Below, piece after piece: positions 1 through 7,718 of a stretch of DNA of 15,103 bases. How positions within the stretch are numbered: the first letter of the stretch is position 1; the number at the start of each line of letters is the position of its first letter. Source of the stretch: Thiotrichaceae bacterium (GTDB lineage: Bacteria; Pseudomonadota; Gammaproteobacteria; Thiotrichales; Thiotrichaceae); contig JANTHA010000016.1 of NCBI GenBank assembly GCA_024762625.1, positions 1 to 15,103 on the forward strand, in the 5' to 3' direction. The notes beneath the pieces are model-generated. The model was not told where the DNA came from, searched no databases, and was given only the letters and a program-made list of their open reading frames with translations. The translations under genes and the position numbers were made by a program.

Positions 1-1
1 A

Positions 2-712
2 GGCGTCAGTTTTTTCAGCAATCTGGCCAAATCCAGTGTAGACGCCACAAAGAACAGCAGCGCACGCGCCAAACTGGTTCATTATCTGCTGGATGTCGAT
101 AAGCCGCTGGTTTTGCCCATTAACAAAAAAATCCGTTTTTTAATGACGTCCAACGATGTAATTCACTCCTGGTGGGTGCGCGACCTGGGCGTCAAGCAAG
201 ACGCCAATCCAGGATTTATTAATGATGCCTGGGCGACCATCGAAAAACCCGGCGTCTACCGAGGCCAATGCGCTGAGCTGTGCGGCAAGGATCATGGCTT
301 TATGCCGATTGTAGTAGAGGCCAAATCAGAAGCCGATTATAAAGCCTGGGTCAATCAACAAAAAGAAATACAAAAAGCCGCTGCCGCCGCAGGCGAAAAA
401 GAATGGAGCAAGGCTGATTTAATGGCTCAAGGCCAAGTGGTATACAGTAAATCCTGCGCTAGCTGCCACGGCGTCACAGGACAAGGCATTCCCGGCGTTT
501 TCCCAGCCATGACGGGTAGTAAAATCGCCATGGGCGATATAAAAGGACACATGGATATCGTCATGAATGGCAAGGCGGGCACCGCCATGCAGGCGTTCAA
601 GCAGCAATTAAGCGATGCCGATATAGCCGCCGTTATCACCTATGAACGAAACGCATTTGGTAATAATAAAGGCGATCTGATTCAACCATCCGCCATCAAG
701 TCTGCGCGTTAA
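2..712 (+). CDS. coxB: Cytochrome c oxidase subunit II with C-terminal cytochrome c domain (5' end outside window)
   Basis: Subunit II accepts electrons from cytochrome c on the periplasmic side and passes them through CuA to subunit I. The reading frame is open from base 2, so the gene starts upstream and its signal/membrane helices are missing. The CuA site is visible: His at 164-166 (IHSWW), the C-A-E-L-C motif with cysteines at 269-271 and 281-283, His at 293-295 and Met at 302-304. After an Ala/Lys/Glu-rich linker comes a fused class I cytochrome c domain with CASCH (first Cys at 455-457) and candidate axial Met residues near the AMQAF segment. The fused haem makes this a caa3-like subunit. 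The TTG at 113 is an internal codon, not a start, because conserved subunit II sequence lies in frame upstream of it. The gene is followed after 22 bases by coxA and is surely in the same operon. Confidence 0.96.
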   Translation, partial: GVSFFSNLAKSSVDATKNSSARAKLVHYLLDVDKPLVLPINKKIRFLMTSNDVIHSWWVRDLGVKQDANPGFINDAWATIEKPGVYRGQCAELCGKDHGFMPIVVEAKSEADYKAWVNQQKEIQKAAAAAGEKEWSKADLMAQGQVVYSKSCASCHGVTGQGIPGVFPAMTGSKIAMGDIKGHMDIVMNGKAGTAMQAFKQQLSDADIAAVITYERNAFGNNKGDLIQPSAIKSAR

Positions 713-734
713 CAGGACCCAAGGAGAGAGAAAA

Positions 735-2423
735 ATGTCTACGACTACAACCGATCTAGAAAATGAAATTGCCGGTCTGACGGGGACGCATGGCGGCCAT
801 GACGATGCCCATCATGGCCCCCAGAAAGGCCTGTTGCGCTGGGTAAAAACAACCAACCACAAGGATATCGGCACGCTTTACCTGTGGTTCGCCTTTATTA
901 TGTTGCTGGTAGGCGGCGCCATGGCGATGGTGATTCGCGCAGAACTGTTCCAGCCAGGGTTACAGTTGGTGGAGCCCCAGTTTTTTAATCAAATGACAAC
1001 CTTGCATGGCCTGATTATGGTGTTTGGCGCCATTATGCCGGCCTTTGTGGGACTGGCTAACTGGCAAATCCCGTTGATGATCGGCGCAAAGGACATGGCG
1101 CTACCGCGCATGAATAACTGGAGCTTCTGGATTCTGCCATTTGCAGGGGCAATGCTGCTCAGCACAATGTTCATGAAAGGCGGAGGACCGGCGTTTGGAT
1201 GGACATTCTATGCGCCGCTTTCAACAACGTTTGCACCGGAAAGCACCGATTTCTTTATTTTTGCAATCCACATGCTGGGCTTCTCCTCCATCATGGGCGC
1301 AATTAACGTGATCGCCACCATTATGAACATGCGCGCGCCTGGTATGAAATTGATGGACATGCCGCTATTTGTCTGGACCTGGCTGATTACCGCTTTCCTG
1401 TTAATCGCCGCCATGCCTGTGCTAGCGGGCGCTGTTACCATGATGTTGACCGACCGTAACTTCGGCACCAGCTTCTTCGACGCTGCTGGCGGCGGCGATC
1501 CCGTGTTGTTCCAGCATATCTTCTGGTTCTTCGGACACCCCGAAGTGTATATCATGATTTTACCGGCCTTCGGTGTCATCTCACAAATTATTCCCACCTT
1601 CGCGCGCAAACCGCTGTTTGGCTATAGCTCCATGGTATATGCCACCGCCTCCATCGCCCTGCTTTCTTTCGCAGTCTGGGCGCATCACATGTTTTTGACT
1701 GGCATGCCGGTTGCAGGCCAAATGTACTTCATGTATGCAACCATCATGATCTCTGTACCAACTGGCGTTAAGGTCTTTAATTGGGTAACCACCATGTGGC
1801 GCGGTTCCATCAGCTTTGAAACGCCTATGCTCTGGGCCGTCGCGTTTGTGATCCTGTTTACCATAGGCGGTTTCTCAGGATTAATGCTGGGCATTGCTCC
1901 GGCTGATATTCAATACCATGATACCTACTTTGTGGTTGCTCACTTCCACTATGTGCTGGTGACAGGCGCGCTGTTCTCCATTATCGCTGCAGTATTTTAC
2001 TGGCTGCCCAAATGGTGTGGCCGCATGTATAACGAAAAGCTCTCCAAAATCCATTTCTGGTGGGCTGTGATTTCAGTTAACGTGCTGTTTTTCCCACAAC
2101 ACTTCCTGGGGCTTGCCGGAATGCCGCGAAGAATTCCCGACTATTCTTTGCAATTTGCCGACTTCAACATGATTTCAAGCATAGGCGGTTTTGCCTTTGG
2201 CGCATCCTTCCTGTTGCTGACTTACATAATCGTTGACTGCATCCGCAATGGCGAACCGGTCAAGGAAGCCAGAGTCTGGGAAAGCGCCAAAGGGCTGGAA
2301 TGGACTGTACCGACGCCAGCGCCCTACCACACATTCGATGAGCCGCCTGAAAAAGCACTGATACTGTCTGAATCAAGCCATATTCATCATGTTTCAGAAC
2401 TTGCAGGCGCAACAGCAAAATGA
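735..2423 (+). CDS. coxA: Cytochrome c oxidase subunit I (haem a / haem a3-CuB, type A1)
   Basis: Catalytic core of the terminal oxidase (ctaD family): it reduces oxygen to water and pumps protons across the inner membrane. The 562 residues are normal length, with about 12 membrane helices. Visible ligands: His91 (low-spin haem a), His268 in GHPEVY with Tyr272 (CuB and cross-linked Tyr), His317-His318 (CuB), and His403/His405 in AHFHYV (haem a3 and haem a). Glu270 in GHPEV, Asp120 in the AKDMALPRMNN segment (D channel) and Lys346 in PTGVKVF (K channel) mark an A1-type proton pump. The N-terminus has a His-rich stretch (residues 18-28) before the first helix. The start is supported by AGGAGAGAGA at 722-731; coxC has the identical 10-mer upstream. 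The stop overlaps the next small ORF by four bases. Confidence 0.98.
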   Translation: MSTTTTDLENEIAGLTGTHGGHDDAHHGPQKGLLRWVKTTNHKDIGTLYLWFAFIMLLVGGAMAMVIRAELFQPGLQLVEPQFFNQMTTLHGLIMVFGAIMPAFVGLANWQIPLMIGAKDMALPRMNNWSFWILPFAGAMLLSTMFMKGGGPAFGWTFYAPLSTTFAPESTDFFIFAIHMLGFSSIMGAINVIATIMNMRAPGMKLMDMPLFVWTWLITAFLLIAAMPVLAGAVTMMLTDRNFGTSFFDAAGGGDPVLFQHIFWFFGHPEVYIMILPAFGVISQIIPTFARKPLFGYSSMVYATASIALLSFAVWAHHMFLTGMPVAGQMYFMYATIMISVPTGVKVFNWVTTMWRGSISFETPMLWAVAFVILFTIGGFSGLMLGIAPADIQYHDTYFVVAHFHYVLVTGALFSIIAAVFYWLPKWCGRMYNEKLSKIHFWWAVISVNVLFFPQHFLGLAGMPRRIPDYSLQFADFNMISSIGGFAFGASFLLLTYIIVDCIRNGEPVKEARVWESAKGLEWTVPTPAPYHTFDEPPEKALILSESSHIHHVSELAGATAK

Positions 2424-2569
2424 TAAGCAAAGAAGAAGCCAGCCAGATGAGCGAACAGGAGTTGCTGGAACGGCAGCGACAGGGCGCAAGGCGCACCGCA
2501 ACCATTATTGGCCTGATCGCCTTCGGCATTTTCATGTTAACCCTGTTTCTCAACCTGAAACCCAGTTGA
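2420..2569 (+). CDS. Small single-helix membrane protein between coxA and ctaG
   Basis: A 49-residue ORF starting with ATG at 2420, so that ATGA overlaps the coxA stop, and ending with TGA at 2567-2569. The first half is charged (KEEASQMSEQELLERQRQG, then ARRT). The second half is one hydrophobic helix (TIIGLIAFGIFMLTLFLNL), giving an N-in single-span protein by the positive-inside rule. The four-base overlap suggests translational coupling to coxA. A small unnamed membrane ORF between subunit I and the Cox11 gene is a known arrangement in proteobacterial aa3 clusters, so a role as accessory subunit or assembly helper is plausible but inferred. Met10 is an alternative start. A 74-residue ORF in another frame covering 2389-2613 lacks such structure and is taken as a shadow. 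Confidence 0.72.
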   Translation: MISKEEASQMSEQELLERQRQGARRTATIIGLIAFGIFMLTLFLNLKPS

Positions 2570-2584
2570 TCAACAAAGACGGCT

Positions 2585-3202
2585 ATGGACGAAAATGTCA
2601 TGAACGACAATAAAGAACCACAGCAAAATCAAGCAATCAGCAAAAAGTTCTGGTTAAAACTGGTGTTGATTCCTGTGGGCATGTTCGCTTTTGCATTTGC
2701 GCTAGTGCCGCTGTACGACACATTTTGTGATATTACCGGACTCAATGGACGAACCAGTAATACGCAATACCAGGGTAAGCTAACGACGGATATTGACAAC
2801 GATCGCGTTATTTCTGTTGATTTCCTCGCAACAACCAGTCCTGGTTTCCCGATCCATTTTTATCCCTTGCAAAGGAAAATCGATATTGCTCCTGGAAAAA
2901 TCTACAGCATTAAATTTGCCGTGGAAAATAATACCGACAAGCTTATCACCGGACAAGCCATACCCAGCTTCGCGCCAGGCATTGCCGCGAGTCATTTCAA
3001 GAAATTGCAGTGTTTTTGTTTTAATAACCAGGAATTTAAGGCGCATCAGAAAAAAGAGATGACGGTGCGTTTTTTTGTAGACAGCAAACTGGACAAAAAC
3101 GTCCATGACATCACGCTTTCCTATAATTTTTTTAAAATAAAAGACAAACAGACCACAAGCGACGTCGGGCAAGCTGCAAGTCGCAGGATGACCATGAAAT
3201 AA
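2585..3202 (+). CDS. ctaG: Cytochrome c oxidase assembly protein CtaG/Cox11
   Basis: Periplasm-facing copper chaperone needed to insert CuB into subunit I. It has a short cytoplasmic N-terminus, one membrane helix (about residues 22-43, ending LVPLYDTFCDITGLNG, a family signature), then a soluble immunoglobulin-like domain. The copper-binding C-F-C pair is at Cys143 and Cys145 (KLQCFCFNNQ), and the family motif around SFAPG lies just before it. 205 residues is close to the usual length. ATG at 2585 and ATG at 2600 are both possible starts; neither has a clear Shine-Dalgarno sequence. It lies 15 bases after the 49-residue ORF and 20 before coxC. Confidence 0.95.
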   Translation: MDENVMNDNKEPQQNQAISKKFWLKLVLIPVGMFAFAFALVPLYDTFCDITGLNGRTSNTQYQGKLTTDIDNDRVISVDFLATTSPGFPIHFYPLQRKIDIAPGKIYSIKFAVENNTDKLITGQAIPSFAPGIAASHFKKLQCFCFNNQEFKAHQKKEMTVRFFVDSKLDKNVHDITLSYNFFKIKDKQTTSDVGQAASRRMTMK

Positions 3203-3222
3203 ACACCACAGGAGAGAGATAG

Positions 3223-4095
3223 ATGCAATCTAGACAAGACTATTATGTACCCGAAGGAAGTTACTGGCCCATACTAGGCTCAGTTGGCATGGCCAGTTTA
3301 CTGGGTGGTTTTGCAAGTTCTCTACATGGCCATACGGCCGGAATCACGGCAATGATACTGGGTTTCGGCATTATACTATTCATGGTCTTCGGGTGGATCG
3401 GCCAGGTTGTACACGAAAGCGAGGCCGGAAAATATAATTTACAGGTTGACCGCTCCTTTCGCATGGGAATGGGCTGGTTTATTTTCTCTGAAGTGATGTT
3501 TTTTGGTGCTTTTTTCGGAGCGCTTTTTTATGTTCGTCAGTTTGCAGTGCCCTGGCTAGGCGGCGCAGGCAACAACCAGTTTACCGGCGAGGTTTTATGG
3601 CCACAATTTAAAGCCGTCTGGCCATTGCTCAATATGCCGTTGCCGGATAATTATACCGTTCCAAAAGGCATTATTGACGCCTGGAAAGTGCCCGCCATTA
3701 ACACCATGGTGCTACTCACCAGCGGCGCAACCATCACCTGGGCTCACTGGGCGCTGGTTAACAATAAACGCAATCAACTGATCGGAGGACTTATCGCCAC
3801 CATTGTGCTCGGCATCATTTTCCTTGGCCTTCAGGTCCTGGAATACGGCGAAGCCTATAACCACCTCGACCTGAAACTCACCTCAGGCATCTATGGCAGC
3901 ACCTTCTTCATGTTGACCGGCTTCCATGGTTTGCATGTCACGTTGGGCACCATCATGCTGATTGTGATCCTGATGCGCGCCATCCGTGGTCATTTTAACA
4001 AAGATCGTCATTTTGGTTTTGAAGCGGTGGCTTGGTACTGGCACTTTGTCGATGTTGTATGGCTAGGCCTGTTTATTACAGTTTACTGGCTATAA
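3223..4095 (+). CDS. coxC: Cytochrome c oxidase subunit III
   Basis: Seven-helix membrane subunit that stabilises the oxidase and supports proton uptake into the D channel (ctaE family). The 290 residues contain family hallmarks: ESEAGKY, the GWFIFSEVMFF segment with Glu90, GFHGLHVTLGT around residue 235, and HFVDVVWLGLFITVYW at the C-terminus. A gammaproteobacterial-style insertion around residues 110-150 (after FAVPWLGG) separates helices two and three. The start is supported by AGGAGAGAGA at 3210-3219. It continues the oxidase operon. Confidence 0.97.
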   Translation: MQSRQDYYVPEGSYWPILGSVGMASLLGGFASSLHGHTAGITAMILGFGIILFMVFGWIGQVVHESEAGKYNLQVDRSFRMGMGWFIFSEVMFFGAFFGALFYVRQFAVPWLGGAGNNQFTGEVLWPQFKAVWPLLNMPLPDNYTVPKGIIDAWKVPAINTMVLLTSGATITWAHWALVNNKRNQLIGGLIATIVLGIIFLGLQVLEYGEAYNHLDLKLTSGIYGSTFFMLTGFHGLHVTLGTIMLIVILMRAIRGHFNKDRHFGFEAVAWYWHFVDVVWLGLFITVYWL

Positions 4096-4135
4096 ACATC
4101 TTGCTAATCAGCCCACAGAGTAAATCAGGACAACC

Positions 4136-4336
4136 ATGAAATATATCATTCTGCTTTTTTTCATTTTTATCATCTATAGCCTGGGTTCAGCCCTTTACTA
4201 CATGATGAAAGATGGTGAAGGATCCAAACGCATGGTCAAGGCGCTGACCATGCGCGTGGGTTTTTCAATTGCGCTATTCCTGTTTGTCATTTTTGCATTC
4301 TGGATGGGCTGGCTTACACCAACCGGGGTAAAATGA
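4136..4336 (+). CDS. Twin-transmembrane DUF2909-type protein
   Basis: A 66-residue protein made almost entirely of two helices (about residues 2-23 and 42-63) joined by a charged loop KDGEGSKRMVKALTMR. The size, the GSALYYM segment after the first helix and the KALTMRVG segment before the second match the small DUF2909 family, known beside oxidase genes in gammaproteobacteria. Function is not established; a role in oxidase assembly or stability is inferred from the position between coxC and SURF1. CAGGA at 4127-4131 is a weak ribosome site. Confidence 0.85.
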   Translation: MKYIILLFFIFIIYSLGSALYYMMKDGEGSKRMVKALTMRVGFSIALFLFVIFAFWMGWLTPTGVK

Positions 4337-4345
4337 TTTTTACTG

Positions 4346-5125
4346 ATGGACAAGCTCACGCCGACTATGAAATCCACTCACAACACCCGGTTTTCGCCCT
4401 CGCTATTTCCCACACTGGTGATGTTGATGCTGTTCCCGACATTGATTGCGCTTGGCGTCTGGCAACTCAAGCGCGCCGAGCAAAAAAAGCAAATTGATCA
4501 ACGGGTGCTGGCTGCGCAAAATAGCGACGCCATTAATCTGAACCAACTAGTTCCGGAGCAGTTGATCACCCAAATTAAGCAGCTCAATTACCGCAAAGCC
4601 TCTCTGACGGGACGTTATGATGCGCAACATCAGTTTTTACTGGATAACCGAACCCATCAAGGAAAACCTGGCTATCATGTGCTCACCCCCTTACTGTTAT
4701 CCAATGTCCCTTCCGGCACACAGAGCGCCGTTTTAATCAATCGGGGATGGATTCCCTACTTCGGTGTGCGCGACAAGATACCTGATATTAGCGTTGATGC
4801 GGAACTCAGAACCCTGCTCGGAACGATCAAGCAACCCGCAAGATCAATCGTTTTAAAAAAAGAACAACACACAAATTCGCATTATCCATTTTTACTGCAA
4901 TCCATCGACTTGAATGAGCTGGGCGAAAAATTACACATCCGTTTTTTACCTGTAATCATCGAACTGGACAAACAGGACGAGAGCGGATTTATCAGAGACT
5001 GGCGCCCCTATTACGGCAAGGTTTCCAGGCATCAGGCCTATGCGCTGCAATGGTTCGCCATGGCGGCCATATTATTATTTTTGTATATCAAACTAAATAC
5101 CAGAAAAACCCACAATACGTTCTAA
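4346..5125 (+). CDS. SURF1 family cytochrome oxidase assembly protein
   Basis: SURF1/Shy1 proteins help place haem a in subunit I. The 259-residue protein has the expected plan: an N-terminal membrane helix (about residues 20-38) followed by GVWQLKRAEQK, a periplasmic domain with DNRTHQGKPGYHV (100-112) and INRGWIP (131-137), and a C-terminal helix after HQAYALQWFAM. It begins 9 bases after the DUF2909 gene. Neither ATG at 4346 nor in-frame ATG at 4367 has a convincing Shine-Dalgarno site, so the exact start is uncertain, though both precede the first helix. Confidence 0.93.
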   Translation: MDKLTPTMKSTHNTRFSPSLFPTLVMLMLFPTLIALGVWQLKRAEQKKQIDQRVLAAQNSDAINLNQLVPEQLITQIKQLNYRKASLTGRYDAQHQFLLDNRTHQGKPGYHVLTPLLLSNVPSGTQSAVLINRGWIPYFGVRDKIPDISVDAELRTLLGTIKQPARSIVLKKEQHTNSHYPFLLQSIDLNELGEKLHIRFLPVIIELDKQDESGFIRDWRPYYGKVSRHQAYALQWFAMAAILLFLYIKLNTRKTHNTF

Positions 5126-5168
5126 AAACATAAAAACACGTAACAAAAAATGATCACCAGGAGGAAAC

Positions 5169-6359
5169 ATGACGGAAACCCACGACAAACTACCCCGCCT
5201 ATTCTGGGTGCAACTGCTACTGGTCGTCATCGTAGCCGTTTTATTTGTTTATTATACTTTCATCGCGCCACCATCCGGCTCCCCGCATGGCGCTAAACAT
5301 GTTGATGACTCTACTCATGTTGATGACTCTACTCATGTTGAGGACTCTACTCATGTTGAGGACTCCATACAAACCAAAGGCGATGTCTCGGCAGCCGTAA
5401 AAACCGCCTCGCATAATCTAAAACCTGTAGGCAAACTTAAAGTGCATTCCGACACTGCAGACCAGGGCGCAAGTAAAGCCCGCTCAGGTGAAGAAGTCTT
5501 TAAATCCGCCTGCTTCGCCTGTCACGCAACAGGCGTCGCCAATGCGCCTAAACCGGACGATAAAGCCGCCTGGGAGCCTCGCGTCGCACAAGGCCTGGAC
5601 ACGATGCTCAATATCGCGATTAAAGGAAAAGGCGCCATGCCCCCGCGCGGCGGCAACCCGGCCACCACAGACGCCGACCTTAGAGCCGCCATTCTGTATA
5701 TGACCAAAAAAGCAGGCTTTGATTTATCGACGGCAAACGCTACAGCAGAAAACAAGACCGCCATGCCAGCAGAAACAACCGAAACAAAAACGGCGACAGC
5801 GTCTAACACTGACACAAACGTTAAAACCAATATGCAAAACCAAAACGTCGCCAGAACAAACGAAACAGCGCCTTCAACAAAGACTGCAGTAGCCGCCAAA
5901 CAGATGCAAGGCGCAGAACAAAATGCATTGAACGTCGCCTCAAGCGATAGCTCTTTACCCGCTGAGCAGGCAAAGCAAGCTAACTTAGCTAACATAGCAC
6001 CACCCGAACCGGTCGCCGCGCCAGTTCCTCCCAAACCGCCCGTCGCCCCTGCGCTTGCCGCTCAAGCTCCTGCGACAAACTCAGAAGCTGCGCCACAAAG
6101 CGCCGCTAAATCCAGTCTGGAGGAAGGAGAAAAAATTTACAAAACAACCTGTTTCGCTTGTCACGCCGCCGCCGTTGCGGGCGCGCCTAAACTGGAAGAC
6201 AAGGCAAACTGGGCGCCGCGCATTGCAAGCGGTAAAGACACCCTGTATCACTCCGCCTTAAAGGGCAAAGGCGTAATGCCGCCAAAAGGCGGCAACATAG
6301 AACTAAGCGATGAGGCTGTCAAGGCGGCGGTTGACTATATGATCAGCCAGGCGCAGTAA
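5169..6359 (+). CDS. Membrane-anchored dihaem c5-type cytochrome with repeat-containing linker
   Basis: 396 residues. Order: short cytoplasmic N-terminus, one helix (about 12-34), a 24-residue His/Asp/Glu/Ser/Thr repeat zone (44-67), haem domain 1 (CFACH from Cys115, axial Met157 in KGKGAMPP), a roughly 130-residue linker rich in Ala, Thr, Asn, Lys and then Pro, and haem domain 2 (CFACH from Cys328, axial Met370 in KGKGVMPP). The two haem domains are clearly duplicated. Both resemble the cytochrome c5 family. The anchor and long flexible linker would let the haems move in the periplasm, and the position at the end of the oxidase operon suggests electron delivery to the CoxB haem; that is inference. 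AGGAGG at 5160-5165 gives a strong start. Spacing after SURF1 is 43 bases, so it could have its own promoter. Confidence 0.9.
   Translation: MTETHDKLPRLFWVQLLLVVIVAVLFVYYTFIAPPSGSPHGAKHVDDSTHVDDSTHVEDSTHVEDSIQTKGDVSAAVKTASHNLKPVGKLKVHSDTADQGASKARSGEEVFKSACFACHATGVANAPKPDDKAAWEPRVAQGLDTMLNIAIKGKGAMPPRGGNPATTDADLRAAILYMTKKAGFDLSTANATAENKTAMPAETTETKTATASNTDTNVKTNMQNQNVARTNETAPSTKTAVAAKQMQGAEQNALNVASSDSSLPAEQAKQANLANIAPPEPVAAPVPPKPPVAPALAAQAPATNSEAAPQSAAKSSLEEGEKIYKTTCFACHAAAVAGAPKLEDKANWAPRIASGKDTLYHSALKGKGVMPPKGGNIELSDEAVKAAVDYMISQAQ
5298..5369 (+). repeat. Four tandem 18-bp units inside the dihaem cytochrome gene
   Basis: Four direct copies of an 18-base unit (catgttgatgactctact) at 5298-5315, 5316-5333, 5334-5351 and 5352-5369. 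Copies 1 and 2 are identical; copy 3 changes one base (GAT to GAG); copy 4 has that change plus substitutions at its end. They encode HVDDST, HVDDST, HVEDST, HVEDSI. The near-identity at DNA level points to recent expansion, and any copy-number change stays in frame. Confidence 0.97.
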
Positions 6360-6374
6360 TTAGGAAACCTGAGC

Positions 6375-6872
6375 TTAGGAATCTGGCAATACCCAACCCG
6401 CGCGCGGGTAATGGCAGGTATAACCACCGGGATAACGTTGTAAATAATCCTGATGTTCCGGCTCCGCCTCCCAGAACGGGCCTGCGGGCGCTAACTCGGT
6501 CACCACCGGGCCGGGCCATAGCCCCGAGGCATTCACATCATCAATTGTCTTGTTAGCAATCTTTTTTTGAGTGTCGCTCAGGTAATAAATCGCGGAACGG
6601 TAGGATCGCCCCCGATCATTACCCTGTCTGTCAGGCGTCGTTGGGTCATGAATCTGAAAGAAATAGGCGAGAATATCACGGTAAGCGATGATCTCATTAT
6701 CAAACTCAATTTCAATGGCTTCGGCATGATCGCCATGATTACGGTAGGTCGCATTCTCAACATCCCCGCCTGTATAGCCAACCCGGGTACTCAAAACGCC
6801 TGGCAATTTGCGGATTAAATCCTGCATTCCCCAGAAGCATCCGCCCGCCAGAATTGCTCTTTCTTTAGCCAT
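6375..6872 (-). CDS. msrA: Peptide-methionine (S)-S-oxide reductase MsrA
   Basis: Reduces methionine-S-sulfoxide in proteins back to methionine, repairing oxidative damage in the cytoplasm. The catalytic motif GCFWG carries Cys12, and the family signature around [16 protein letters not shown], plus [17 protein letters not shown] and RSAIYY, are all present. The only other cysteine is Cys153 in [12 protein letters not shown], likely the resolving residue. 165 residues is the short MsrA form with no MsrB fusion and no signal peptide. Start is supported by AAGGAGG at 6880-6886. It is convergent with the cytochrome gene (15-base gap) and lies 23 bases downstream of the DUF1003 gene, so the two may be co-transcribed. 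Confidence 0.97.
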   Translation of the reverse strand: MAKERAILAGGCFWGMQDLIRKLPGVLSTRVGYTGGDVENATYRNHGDHAEAIEIEFDNEIIAYRDILAYFFQIHDPTTPDRQGNDRGRSYRSAIYYLSDTQKKIANKTIDDVNASGLWPGPVVTELAPAGPFWEAEPEHQDYLQRYPGGYTCHYPRAGWVLPDS

Positions 6873-6895
6873 GATCAGCCTCCTTTTTAGATCGG

Positions 6896-7603
6896 TCAGC
6901 GCTCATTCTCCCGCAATTCATTCAACATATCCATTTGAATTTTTTGCACTTCCATAAAACGTCTGATCTCATTGTGCAGCAATAAATCCATCTTTTCAGT
7001 TAGCGCCCTGATTTCCATTTCCGCTTTAAGATTGACCTGATAATCATTTTCGGCGCGCATTCTGTCGCGTTCTTCCTGGCGATTCTGGCTCATCATGATA
7101 ATGGGCGCCTGTAGCGCAGCCAGCATTGACAAAACAAGGTTCAACAGAATAAAGGGATAAGGATCAAATGGCTTCCATAGCAAGACCACGGTGTTAGAGA
7201 TAATCCAGATGGAGAGTATTACGAGTGACCAGATAATGAATTTCCAGCTACCGCCAAAATCAGCCACTTTATCAGCAATTCGATCGCCGAATGTCAGCTG
7301 TTTTTCATATTCTTCATTCAGGTTTTCGGAAAGAAGCAGGTTATTTTCAATACTTTTAACGACCTCCTTTTCAATACTATCCAGTTTTCCCAAATCTTTT
7401 TCCATCATATCCTGCACATAGTCTGCTCGAAAATGGTTAAGACAGCTATAACAGATATAAGCATCCGGATTCCAGTCCTTATGTTCTTTTTTGATTATTT
7501 TCAGCACGCCTCCTCTAACTAAAGAACCAGGCAGCAACTGATCCAGCGGTTTTTCCTGAAGACAAATCTGACAGTTTTCCTTGTGTACTGAATGTATACC
7601 CAT
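6896..7603 (-). CDS. DUF1003 membrane protein with N-terminal Cys4 motif
   Basis: About 235 residues from the preferred ATG at 7603. Layout: a CxxC...CxxC motif (Cys11, Cys14, Cys51, Cys54) typical of a small zinc-binding fold; a charged helical stretch; then the DUF1003 core with [15 protein letters not shown], two membrane helices (from [11 protein letters not shown] and from [13 protein letters not shown]) and the family signature [18 protein letters not shown]; and a C-terminal amphipathic helix likely to form a coiled coil. Function of DUF1003 is unknown. A longer frame reaches a TTG at 7633, but AGGA at 7611-7614 sits correctly for ATG 7606 or 7603, so I prefer those starts. It is divergent from the Crp/Fnr-type gene. 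Confidence 0.87.
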   Translation of the reverse strand: MGIHSVHKENCQICLQEKPLDQLLPGSLVRGGVLKIIKKEHKDWNPDAYICYSCLNHFRADYVQDMMEKDLGKLDSIEKEVVKSIENNLLLSENLNEEYEKQLTFGDRIADKVADFGGSWKFIIWSLVILSIWIISNTVVLLWKPFDPYPFILLNLVLSMLAALQAPIIMMSQNRQEERDRMRAENDYQVNLKAEMEIRALTEKMDLLLHNEIRRFMEVQKIQMDMLNELRENER

Positions 7604-7610
7604 CATTATT

Positions 7611-7614
7611 TCCT
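7611..7614 (-). promoter_or_regulatory. Ribosome-binding site deciding the DUF1003 start
   Basis: On the minus strand AGGA is followed by seven bases and then ATG at 7603 (four bases to the adjacent in-frame ATG at 7606). The more distal TTG at 7633 has no purine-rich site before it. Confidence 0.6.
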
Positions 7615-7718
7615 GAGTTAATCGTTTTACCAAGTTTTAATTCATAATATCATCATACTTATCATCTATACTTTTAAAAAAACCATAAACCCACTGTTGC
7701 AAAGGAGTAGTTATCAAA

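Noticed and set aside
113..712. A 199-residue protein starting at TTG 113
   Set aside because: Conserved subunit II sequence continues in frame upstream to base 2, so this TTG is an internal Leu codon of coxB.
1208..1609. 133-residue minus-strand ORF inside coxA
   Set aside because: It lies entirely opposite strongly conserved coxA helices and has no recognisable domain or ribosome site; a shadow frame.
2389..2613. 74-residue + strand ORF across the coxA end
   Set aside because: Low-complexity polar composition, deep overlap with coxA, and the alternative frame at 2420 has a better start context and a membrane helix.
5522..6034. 170-residue minus-strand ORF opposite the dihaem cytochrome
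   Set aside because: Long only because the Ala/Thr-rich linker codons give few stops on the opposite strand; no start signal or domain.
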